Assembly (NCBI RefSeq): GCF_001411555.2
Contig: NC_049907.1
Span: 32,563,734-32,627,733, forward strand
DNA: 64,000 bases
Direction: 5' to 3'
From: Juglans regia
Lineage: Eukaryota; Streptophyta; Magnoliopsida; Fagales; Juglandaceae
Notes under the pieces: generated by a model
The model's input: only the letters and a program-made list of their open reading frames with translations
What the model was told of the DNA's origin: nothing
Database searches by the model: none
Translations under genes and position numbers: made by a program
Shown here: one piece after another, positions 21,660-32,085 of the stretch
How positions within the stretch are numbered: position 1 is the first letter of the stretch
Layout: each line of letters begins with the position of its first letter

Positions 21660-22060
21660 ATGTACGTGAACTTAAAACATAACATGGACTAGCAACATAG
21701 CATGAACATTGAACTTAAAACATAATATGCATGAACGTGAACATACATAATTTGAACATGAACTTGAACATAACATGAACCTGAGCATGACATAACATAT
21801 ATGTGAACTTGAAATATAACGTGAACGTGAACATGACATAACATGAACGTGAACTTGAACATGACATGACATAAACATGAACTTGAAACATATTCTTGTC
21901 TCATGGGGTCACCATGATTGAGTAATCTTATCTCATGGGGTTACCATGATTGACATGAACTTGAAACTTGACATGAACATAAACTTGAACATAGCATAAC
22001 GTGAAACATGACTTGAACGTGAAATACATGAACTTGGAATCTTTTTCAATAGACTTAATC
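21660..22060. repeat. Degenerate GAACATGAACTTG repeat tract
   Basis: Irregular repeats of GAACATGAACTTGAACATGA-like words fill about 400 bp, broken by two copies of CTCATGGGGT(C/T)ACCATGATTG near 21900 and 21935. Long minus-strand open frames here come from the repeat and are not genes. Confidence 0.7.
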
Positions 22061-22373
22061 ATAAAGTGACCATACGGGTGCTACACGGGTCCCCTTGAGC
22101 CGTGTGTCCCTACCGATTACCGCATCACAACACAGGTATCTATACCAGCTGTGAGTGCATTAATACGTACTCCACAGTGGTTGTGGCCCCACGTATTCTA
22201 CTTGTCACAACAACTGTGATTGACAAGAATAACTTAACTGGCATACATGACATTTCGTAACGTGGCGTGACATGAATGTGACATAAAAGACAGAAGTCCT
22301 GACGTAGCCTAACGTGACATGAACGTAAGACGACGGACATGACATACTTTGAGACATAAATATTACAGACAAC

Positions 22374-22515
22374 ATTTCATAACATGGCATACATGTAACA
22401 ATCAATATTTCATAACATGGCATAACATGTAACAAAAAATATTTCGTAACATGGCATAACATGTAACAAAAAATATTTCGTAACATGGCATAACATGTGA
22501 CAATGAATATTACGT
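22374..22515. repeat. Minisatellite, about 37-bp unit, four copies
   Basis: The unit holds ATTTCGTAACATGGCATAAC followed by ATGTAACAAAAAAT. The middle two copies are almost identical; the outer copies differ. Confidence 0.85.
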
Positions 22516-24420
22516 GACATGACATACATGTAACAGATGGCATATGTAATGTGACATACTTGCAACAAAGAGTAACATGAGACAGAATATATTGTGTAAC
22601 AGATAATTATTTCATGACAGAATAATTCGTGTAATAGATAAACATGTGATGACATGGTATATATAACAACATACAAACATAAACTGTAGTTCCCTTACTC
22701 ATCACATATACACAATAAACTGACAGTAAGTTAAGAGTTAACTTACCTCGATCGTCGAGTTCTACGAGATTAAAGCGTGAAATACGAGGAACTGTAAGAG
22801 GGTATTCTAAAAGTTAAAACTTTAATTACTAACAATTAGAAATGTGAAAAGAGACAACTTAGAGTAAAATGACCATTTTACCCTCTACATGTGGGAAAAT
22901 GATCATTTTACCCATAACTTAAGAATTTCATATCCTAACTTCAAAAATTACCAAAATTTACATTCTTAATTTTGTCCTAGACTCAAATAACAATTCAGAA
23001 AAATTTAAAACCATTCACAACTATGGAAAACTCACAATGACCGAAACATTCATAGGCCATTTTTCTTATTTTGGTTGCAATTTCTTCCATCTTCAAAACC
23101 CATGATTAAACCAAAATTTTGTAACAAGAATCTTAATATCCTAAGTTTAAAAATACACTTAAAATATCCATTAAGAAAAAGCTAATCATCAACACCAAAC
23201 TTTTTGTAAAGAGACCCAAACTTTTTAAAGAAAAGTAAACCCTTAAATCACAAGTTTTGACCTTAATAAAAACATCCCCAAGAATTCCAAAAAAATCAAA
23301 TCTTACTTCTAACATATTCATAACATCATCCTAAGATCAACCATGCTTTAAATCATCAAACAAAAGCCACCAAAAATCACAAAACAACACTTGGAGTTTT
23401 TGGTTTTAGACTAAGTCCAAAACAGAAACTTTTCTCTCCACTAACTTAGATCAATCTCTTGATCCATGGCTTATACACATGTGATCTTCAAACTAAACAT
23501 CTCATGGTTTAAAAATGTGTCCTAAAGAAGATCCAGCCATCAAACTTAAAATCACGTGGCTAAAACTCAATAAAACATGGATCTAACCCAAAAACATCAA
23601 ATCTTAGACAAAACTGAAATCCTCTTGCATAGAAAATCATATCTTTAAAACTAATACTAAATATCTTTGAAATAACATCCTAACATGTATATAAGAGGCT
23701 TGGGATCATCATATAAAAATATTAAAACCCTTGGAATAAGATTAAACTACGAAATATTCAAACTTTCACAAAACAAAAACTGTATTTCCACTTCCAGTTT
23801 TCAAGTTTCTAAATCTAAGAAAATCTATCATTAAAAATTTTATTCATGCAACAAAACCTCAATGAACATTCATAAACACATGCTAACAACACTCCATAAA
23901 ATTTTCAGACCAAGATATGTACATTAGCTTGGTCAAAAATTACAAAACATATTATACTCTCCAGTTTCATGCCCAGAATGACCGTTCCATGGTTAAAAAT
24001 ACTTTTGACCAATCAAATGAGCATGTAATAAGACTAATTGTAACGCCCCGTTTTCGAAGGTCCGGAGAGTTAACTCTTAATACCTAAAATTAACTTAAAT
24101 AATATAACTATAAAATCCAGAAAAATCCCATAAAATGTTAATCCATTTAGTCAACTCAAATATCTATGTTCCTTCACGGGGATAACAAATAAATTCTCAA
24201 TAACATAAATTAAAAACTCTCTAAAACTCGAAATTATCCTTAACTCATCAAATCGAAATATCCAAAAAATAAAATCAGTTTACTAACTACAACTCTCAAA
24301 TAAGCACTTGTACCCTCAGGCAGTTATTCCACTACGATCACAACACTTTGCTAAAACTTCTTACTCTTGTTCTCCAGCTAAACCATCAAAATCATCTGAA
24401 AAATATTTGGAGATAAGGGG

Positions 24421-24438
24421 TGAGTTATCAACAACTCA
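24421..24438 (-). other. Conserved LTR stem-loop, 3' LTR copy
   Basis: TGAGTT and AACTCA arms with a six-base loop, identical in stem to 3236-3253. Confidence 0.75.
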
Positions 24439-24741
24439 ATAAGCAGAGAACATATACCAGTGTGAAAATATGAGCATTTACAGAAATCAGAATGCAGAAC
24501 AAAAAATTTTCATTTTCAGAGTGCGGAAGCAGAAAATATGATCAAAATATCAAAGCGGAAATTCAGAAACAATTTCATTCAAAAAGCATCCTTTGGCATA
24601 ACATAAATGATGATCATCATCATCAGAATATCATATTAGAACAGAGGCCATGTATAACCCCTGTGGTAGGGTTGTGCATCTGCGGATAGCCAAGCAGAAT
24701 ATAAATCACTCTGTTACCAAGGTGTGCACTCAAAACAGAGA

Positions 24742-24892
24742 CTACTATTATAATCTGTGGCAAGGCCGTATCCACTATTATTACCCGTAGTTGGGCCGTA
24801 TCCACTATTATTACACGTGGTTGGGCCGTATCCACTATTGTAACCCGTGGTTGGGCCGTATGCCACTATTATCACCCATGGCAGGGCCGTAA
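24742..24892 (-). repeat. 30-bp minisatellite, five units, in 3' LTR
   Basis: Units of the form ATCCACTATTATTACCCGTG followed by GTTGGGCCGT. The 5' LTR of the same element has six units, so the array changed by one unit after insertion. Confidence 0.9.
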
Positions 24893-26922
24893 CTGAACAG
24901 AGCAGAAACAGAATCAAATATAGAATCAGAGAGTCAAGCCAAAGGTTTTAAGAAATGACGTCTTATCCAAACAGAGTACTGAACAAAATCTTCAGAACAG
25001 AACAAAATCATATCACAACATAATTTATGCACAAATTTCATATTTGCTCTCTTTTTCAAAGTTCAGAAACAGAATGTAAAAAATAAGTTCATGTCTACAC
25101 CAGTCATGACAGAAAATACATTCTTCTTAAACAGAATCTCATGAGTAATGCAGAACAAATAACTGAGATGGTTCAAATTTGTTTTCATAATGTATATTTT
25201 CTAAAAATATCCCCAGCTCATTTTATTTTAATGCAAAGTCTAGCATATGAACCCTACTTACCTGGACTTCCTAGCTTTCAGGAATTTCCTCAAAATGCTG
25301 AACAATTATTAATTGTCACCTATAACATAATAACGTAATTCTCATAAATTTCCAATCGAACACAATTTCAATATTTAAGCCTAAGATGCTAAAATAACCT
25401 ATTTTAATTCCTCAAAACCTAAAATTCTCATAATCCCAAGATATATCATCCCTTTCTAAAATCGTCAATGTCCATTTGATAACTTCGACTAAAAAAAACA
25501 TTTAAAAGTCTAACTTATTTATTAATGAAAACAACTTATAAAGTTTAATACTAGATAATATAATTATCCCAAAATAGTTTAAAATAAACCATAACTATTT
25601 TTAAATAGACTACTAAATCATAACTAAAGTGTAAAATAATAACATTAATCCAATATTGTTTACTCTAAAAAAATAAAACTTTACTTAATAACATGATAAA
25701 ATACTTAAGCATTTGTTTACTTAATAACATGATAAAGTAGCGTCCAATCAAGGGTGGCTGGGGCGTTGGCGTCGCTTGTAGCTAAGGCAACAGGTGGGGT
25801 GGTGGCTTACGGGCGGTGAGTTGGTTGAGCCATGACTACTCTGTTTCGATTGTCTAAAACTGGGGAGTTTCATGGCTTGCAACGGAGGCTACGGGAGGCG
25901 TTGGGGGGCGGCTTCGTGTGGCTGGGCATGGTGGTGGGGTCTGGACAGAGGTTTTCGTGGGGTGGAAGAACCGCCGGCAACTATGTGGAGGTGTTGATTC
26001 ACTGTTGACTGTGCATGTGTGCTGCTCGAGGTTGCTGAGGTTGCCCGAATGATGAACATTCCCAACGCAACCGTTTGTTGCTGTGACTGCGAGGTGTTGA
26101 TTCTCGGTGGTGCATGGCTACAACGAAAGCTGGTAGCTTGCGGAGGAACTACCATTGCTTACGGCAACAAGGAAAACCCGAGAGGAGCTTGGGATGCTCT
26201 CGTTCGGGCTTCCGTGAAGGTCTGATTCAGGCTCTGTTTTGGGCTGTGGCTGGGGCCGGATGGCTTTTCCACGGTGGTCCCGTGGCTGACACTAGGATGA
26301 GGGGAACAAAGCACGCGATGCTTGAGAGATGGTGGTCGGTGTCCGTGAAGCAGTGCTGGTTTTGGTTGTCCACGGAGCAGCCGCGTGGAAAAGGAGGCTT
26401 GAATGGAGGTTTGCGGCAACACTAACGCTTGGTTGATAAAGTTTATCTATGTATATAAGGTGAAGGGAAAAACCCTAGGGAGGAAAGACGTGCATGTGAC
26501 TAGCGGAAAGAACTCTACGCCATCTTCACTTTTTTTTTTTAAACAACTACTCGCTGCGTCTTTCCATTTACAGCGAATGGGCTTGGGCCCTGGGGTGATC
26601 GGGTAAAGCCCATTATCCAAAATGTGGGCCCTGGGTCCACATTTTGGATAATAAGAAAATCATAAAAGAAATGGATTTTGGACCTCGACTCATCCTTAAA
26701 AAAAATGTACTTGTCCTATAAATTTTACGAGTGAAGATCCACTTGCTCCATTAACAGATTTTAAACCTAATTATCAAACCTATTGAAAAATTTATATTCT
26801 ACCTAAAATATCTTAGGTCCGAACTCTCTTCCACAAAATTTTACTCTCAATCCCAAATGAGATTTCCATAACTATAAACCCAAGGATTTTGTAAAGTGGG
26901 CTTGGCTGGCCCGGGTGTTACA

Positions 26923-26937
26923 TCCTCCCCCTCTTAA
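26923..26937 (-). other. Polypurine tract before the 3' LTR
   Basis: The minus strand reads AAGAGGGGGAGGA directly before TGTAACACCC. This primes plus-strand DNA synthesis in LTR elements. Confidence 0.85.
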
Positions 26938-28130
26938 AAAAAAATTTCGTCCTCGAAATTTCTTGCCCCTAAAGCGAAGTCTAAAATACTCAATCTCTCA
27001 TACCCATTCCACGCCTATTTGAAACATTGATAATTATGCCAAACATAATGCTCTAAGATTCTAACCTTCGAATAACCTCATCTATGCTTTAAATACCTGA
27101 TACCCCTCTTTGTATACCCATTCTTACACATAGTTTCCTTCTTCATACATTCCGGGACCTAAATCAAGTCTAAAAATATTGACCTCAACCATGTCCTTAA
27201 AAGCCTAGTAATAATTCCGAATCCTCCAAATAATGTAATAAAGTCATACTAATACTGAGATACACTCTCCACAGTTTTGTCTCATACTTGGAAGTTCTCA
27301 ATAATCCTAAAAAACTAAAAGTCTATGGCCACAAGATTCAAGTCCTAAGTAATCTCAAGTTAACAAATCTCCAAACTTCAAGAAGTTTACTCTCAAAATC
27401 ATAATATAAAAAAAAACCACGCTTCCGCTGCACACTCTGATGATTTTGCCAAAACTGTTTAATACTAGGAGTCTAATCTATTTTAAAATCTACAAAGATG
27501 ACTCTTACCACACTTTAGTAGCAACTCGCTTTCTTGTCTCCTAATCTATGCACACTCATTTATACCCTTTCGATCTTAGTCGCATTCAGATCCGAAATGT
27601 TTCATAATTGACAATTTGGTGACATCTCAAGAACTTGGATCTTTTTAATAAATGTTTCAAAATATAGAGTTTCATAAAAACATATGCAACTAATTGAAAT
27701 CATAAAACAAATATATATATATGATCTACTTAGAAATTATAAAAGTACCAAAAAATGTACTTGCAAACGTAGTAACAATATACCTCCAAAATCTAACATT
27801 CCTTCCAAAACCTAAACCTTCAATCTTATCAAATCATTTTGTAAAATCTACAGAATGAGCCCACAGAATTTAAAACCTCAATCGTCATAAAAACAACTCA
27901 TAAAATTATTTCCTCAACGTCATGATCCAGTGCCTACAAGAATTCTAAAACCTTAACACTCAATAATCACCTCATTGTAGTATGCAAAATCTCTAACCTA
28001 GAATATCCCCAACATCATCTCGTAGTCCTCAAATTTCTATACCTCGAGTATGAAATTACTTCCTAAACCCACAGATATCTAAAACCTCAAATTCCAACCA
28101 ACTCCTATTTATAGTGTGCAGAATCTCAAA

Positions 28131-28147
28131 CCTGACTCTGATACCAA
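28131..28147 (-). other. Primer binding site, initiator tRNA-Met type
   Basis: One base after the 5' LTR end the minus strand reads TTGGTATCAGAGTC. TGGTATCAGAG is complementary to the 3' end of plant initiator methionine tRNA, the commonest primer of plant LTR retrotransposons. Confidence 0.85.
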
Positions 28148-29720
28148 CTGTAACGCCCCGTTTCCGAAGGTCCAGAGAGTTAACTCTTAATACCTAAAAT
28201 TAACTTAAATAATACAACAATAAAATCCAGAAAAATCCCATAAAATGTTAATCCATTTAATCAACTCAAATATCTATGTTCCTTCATGGGGACAACAAAG
28301 AAATTCTCAATAACATAAATTAAAAACTCTCCAAAACTCGAAATTATCTTTAACTCATCAAATCAAAATACCCGAAAAATAAAATCAGTTTACTAACTAC
28401 GACTCTCAAATAAGCACTTGTACCATCAGGCACTTATTCCACTACGATCATAACACTTTGCTAAAACTTCTTACTCTTGGTTCTCCAGCTGAACCATCAA
28501 AATCATCTGAAAAATATTTGGAAATAAGGGGTGAGTTATCAACAACTCAGTAAGCAGAGAACATATACCAGTGTGTAAACATGAGCATATATAGAAATTA
28601 GAATGCAGAACAAAACATTTTCATTTTCAGAGTGCGGAAGCAGAAAATATGATCAAAATATCAGAGCGGAAATTCAGAAACAATTTCATTCAAAAAACAT
28701 CCTTTGGCAAAACATAAATGATCATCATCATCATCAGAACATCATATCAGAATAGAGGCCATGTATAACCCCCGTGGTAGGGTTGTGCATCTGCGGATAG
28801 CCAAGCAGAACATAAATCACTCTGTCACCAATGTAACACCCAGACCCAATCAAGCCCAATTTTTATTTATTTTAGTTCATTTTATTTTCTTTATTTTCTT
28901 TTCTTCACACGTTTATTTTTTTCCCGCATGTTTTATTTTGTTTTTTTTTTCCCTTTCCGTCTATATCTCTTAATTCCCGTAAGTTTTCCTCTCGTACACG
29001 CCATGCATACACACGCACAACTCAGTTTCCGCATGCACGTCTCTCATGCACGTTTTAATCAACTCAGTTACCTTCATTTCTTTTCGCATCTAGGGTTTTA
29101 ATGAACTCTATAAATGCATGTTTTTCTCTTGAAAAAGTAGTAGCCGCAGCAACCCACGCATAACTCCCACTAGTTCACTGTCCCTCCGCGTTCGTGGTTC
29201 AGCACTCGTCAACCATGCCAGTCCTCCCCACAAATAAACAGCGACCGCGTTTCCTCCGCAGCAACCCTTTTCCACCGTAAACGACCATGGCCCAGGCCTA
29301 AAGCATCACCATAGCCACGTCTTCTCCTCACTGTGAGACCTTCCCCTTAGTGCAGCCGTGCAACACCCAGTCACTGGCCAAGCCCGTAGCGTAACACGGG
29401 TTGAATCTCCGTGACGCCACTACACTGCCACACGAACTCACAGACTGCAACTCCTCCTTGCAAGCAGCACACCACCCTCCAAGCCATCCTTGCCTCCACG
29501 GAAGGCCAACCACCGAAGCCCAGCCGTTGAAGGAGGAACACATGGCATACTCTATTTTTCCACTGAGTTCCTCCGCTGGCCTCTCCATCTCCCGGTGCCC
29601 CTCGATTTTTCAGCCACGTTACACGACCGAAACCACCGCACGTAGCTCCCAACCAGTTGCACGCCTTCGCGCTGTCCCACGGTGAGCTCTCTCCCCTTCC
29701 GTATACCATACTCTCTCATC

Positions 29721-29721
<1 letters not shown>

Positions 29722-29785
<64 letters not shown>
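29722..29785 (+). repeat. (CT)n microsatellite in LTR leader
   Basis: About 31 uninterrupted CT units. Runs of CT or GA occur at the same place in related LTRs: 1431-1445, 42069-42100 and 46888-46918. Confidence 0.95.
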
Positions 29786-29788
<3 letters not shown>

Positions 29789-31012
29789 GCCTCACCATCG
29801 TGACCTTCTTCGCCGCGTCGCGCGCAGCTCCTCCCTTGGCGGTGAGTACCTCGCGCCCCTGTTCTTACGGTTTTTGCACCGAGACTGCGTGAATGCATTT
29901 GTAGTCTACGTAAACTTTTATTTTGCATAGTATTTGAAAGGGAATTACAGTTTTACCATTATTTTTAGAATGTGTTCAAGTTGATATTTTTGGTCTGTTT
30001 TTACGTGGTTTATACGGGTGGTATAAGAAAATTTTACAAACAATAAATAGGATTTTCAAATTGCACATTATTTTGCTTTCCGTAGGTTTTATTGGTTTTC
30101 AAAGAAATGAAGGAAATTACATTAGTACCCTTTTACTAAGTGTTATATTAATGTGCTTTAAAATTCTTATTATGTATTGGTACACTCTTATATAATTATG
30201 ATTACAAAAAATCACTTAAGTATTTTAATATGTTATTTAAGTAAAGATTTATTTTAATAGTAAACAATATTGGTGTAATGTTATTTTTACATTTTAGATA
30301 TGTTTTAGTCTATTTAAAATTGTTATGGGTTATTTTAAAATATTTTGGAATAATTATATTATCCAGTATTAAACTTTATAGTTGGTTTTCAATAATAAAT
30401 AGGTTTGACTTCTAAATGTTTTAGTCATAGTATTAAATTAGCATTGACGATTTTAGAAAGTGATGATTGGTAATTTTAGGTTTTGAAGAATTAAATAGAT
30501 TATTTTATAAGCTTAGGATTAAATATCGAAATACGTGATAAATTGTTAATTTATGAGAATTACGTGATTATTTTATAGGTGACGATTAATTATTGTTCGA
30601 CATTTTTGAGGAATTTCAAAAAAGCTAAGAAGTTCAGGTAAGCGGGGTTCCTATGCTAGACTTTGCATTTAAAATAAAATGAGCTGAGGTTATTTTTGGA
30701 AAATATACATATTTGATGTTGAAAAGAAATTTAAACTGCCTTAGTTATTTGTTCTGCATTACTCATGAGATTCTGTTTAAGAATAAATTATTTTCTATCA
30801 TGACTGGTGTAGACATGAGATTATTTTTGACATTCTGTTTCTGAACTTTGAATGAAATTTTGTGCATAAAGTATGTTTTGTGATCTGATTCTATTCTATT
30901 CTGTACTCTGTTATGATGTGGCATCTGAAAAACCTTTGTCCTTTGTCATGACTTTCTGACTCTGATTCTGACTCTGATATGGTGATTCTGATTATGTTTT
31001 GCTCTGATATGT

Positions 31013-31259
31013 GGCCCTGTCACGGGATATAATAGTGACCTCTGGCCCTGTCACTGGAGATAATAGTGACCTCTGGCCCTATCACGGGATACAATAGTTA
31101 CCTCTGGCCCTGTCATGGGAGATAATAGTGACCTCTGGCCCTGTCACGGGATACAATAGTGACCTCTGGCCCTGTCACGGGAGATAATGGTGACCTCTGG
31201 CCCTGTCACGGGATACAATAGTGACCTCTGGCCCGCCACGGGATATAATAGTGGTTTTC
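31013..31259 (+). repeat. 31-bp minisatellite, eight units, in nested solo LTR
   Basis: Units begin GGCCCTGTCACGGGATA and end AGTGACCTCT. Units with GATACAAT and with GAGATAAT alternate over most of the array, giving a 62-bp higher-order period. The last unit is divergent. Confidence 0.93.
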
Positions 31260-31597
31260 TGTTCTGAGTGCAATCGCTTTGGTAACACGGTGATTTATGT
31301 TCTGTTTGGCTTTCCGCAGGATGCACAACCCTACCACGGGGGTTAAACATGGTCTCTGTTCTGATATGATGCGCTGATATGATATGATAAGACGAATATG
31401 TTCAATCATGTTGCGCCAAAGGAGTCTTTGAACATGAAATTTTGGTTTCTGAATATGAAATGTTTGAAAAGTCGCTCTAATTTTCTGATAATATGTATTT
31501 TTGAGATTTGCATATTGATACTGAAATGTTTTGTTTCTGCATTCTGAACTCTGTAAAAATGCTCATGTTTACATACTAGTATATGTCCTCTGCTTAC

Positions 31598-31615
31598 TGA
31601 GTTGTTGATAACTCA
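31598..31615 (+). other. Conserved LTR stem-loop in nested solo LTR
   Basis: TGAGTT, six loop bases, AACTCA, 256 bp before the LTR end. Confidence 0.75.
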
Positions 31616-31901
31616 CCCCTATCTCAATTTATTTTTCAGATGATTTTTGAATAGACCAGCTAAGGATCAGGATTATGGAGTATCGATGAGATGATTATTT
31701 AAGCATAGTGGATTACTCATAGAAGATTTCTGAGAAGTGGCGGATTTTATTAAGAGACTTTGAAGTATTTTGAAGACGTTATATTTTAGAGTCTATAAAT
31801 TTATTGATGAATTGTGAGTTTTAAGTTATAGGGAGTAACTCTTCGATCCCTACGGGACCGGGGCGTTACAACCAAGGTGTGCACTCAAAATAGAGACCAC
31901 T

Positions 31902-32085
31902 ACTATAAATCGTGGCAAGGCCGTATCCACTATTATTATTCGTGGTTGGGCCGTATCCACTATTATTACCCGTGGTTGGGCCATATCCACTGTTATAACC
32001 CGTGGTTGGGCCGTATCCACTATTGTAACCCGTAGTTGGGCCGTATGCCACTATTATCACTCGTGGCAGGGCCGTAACTGAACAG
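31902..32085 (-). repeat. 30-bp minisatellite, six units, in 5' LTR
   Basis: Same unit as 24742-24892 with one more copy and a few substitutions. Confidence 0.9.

Larger units (their letters stand above)
24039..26922 (-). repeat. 3' LTR of the non-autonomous element
   Basis: 2884 bp. It has a stem-loop at 24421-24438, a five-unit 30-bp minisatellite at 24742-24892, a TATA-like TTATATACATAG (minus, about 26459-26448) and a GC-rich leader-like stretch at 25740-26440. Compared with the 5' LTR it lacks about 510 bp between 25700 and 25737. Confidence 0.9.
26923..28148 (-). other. Internal region of the non-autonomous element
   Basis: 1226 bp with no open frame of note and no gag, protease or polymerase motif on either strand. 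It starts next to the 5' LTR with the primer site and ends in AAATTTCGAGGACGAAATTT and a purine tract. That last motif is the usual run-up to the 3' LTR in many plant Ty3/gypsy elements, where it encodes the end of pol (FEDE). Confidence 0.8.
28832..31870 (+). mobile_element. Nested solo LTR, family A, target duplication ACCAA
   Basis: 3039 bp from TGTAACACCC to GGGGCGTTACA, flanked by ACCAA at 28827-28831 and 31871-31875. The 3' LTR at 24710-24725 shows the undisturbed target with a single ACCAA. It has a TATA box (CTCTATAAATGCA, about 29107-29119), a GC-rich leader, a long (CT)n run, a 31-bp minisatellite and the stem-loop. There are no internal genes. Confidence 0.93.

Noticed and set aside
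21660..22680. Several minus-strand frames rich in Met, Cys, His and Val
   Set aside because: They translate degenerate GAACATGAACTTG and CATAACATGG repeats.
29682..29930. Frame with a long (SL)n or (RE)n run
   Set aside because: It reads through the (CT)n microsatellite of the nested solo LTR.
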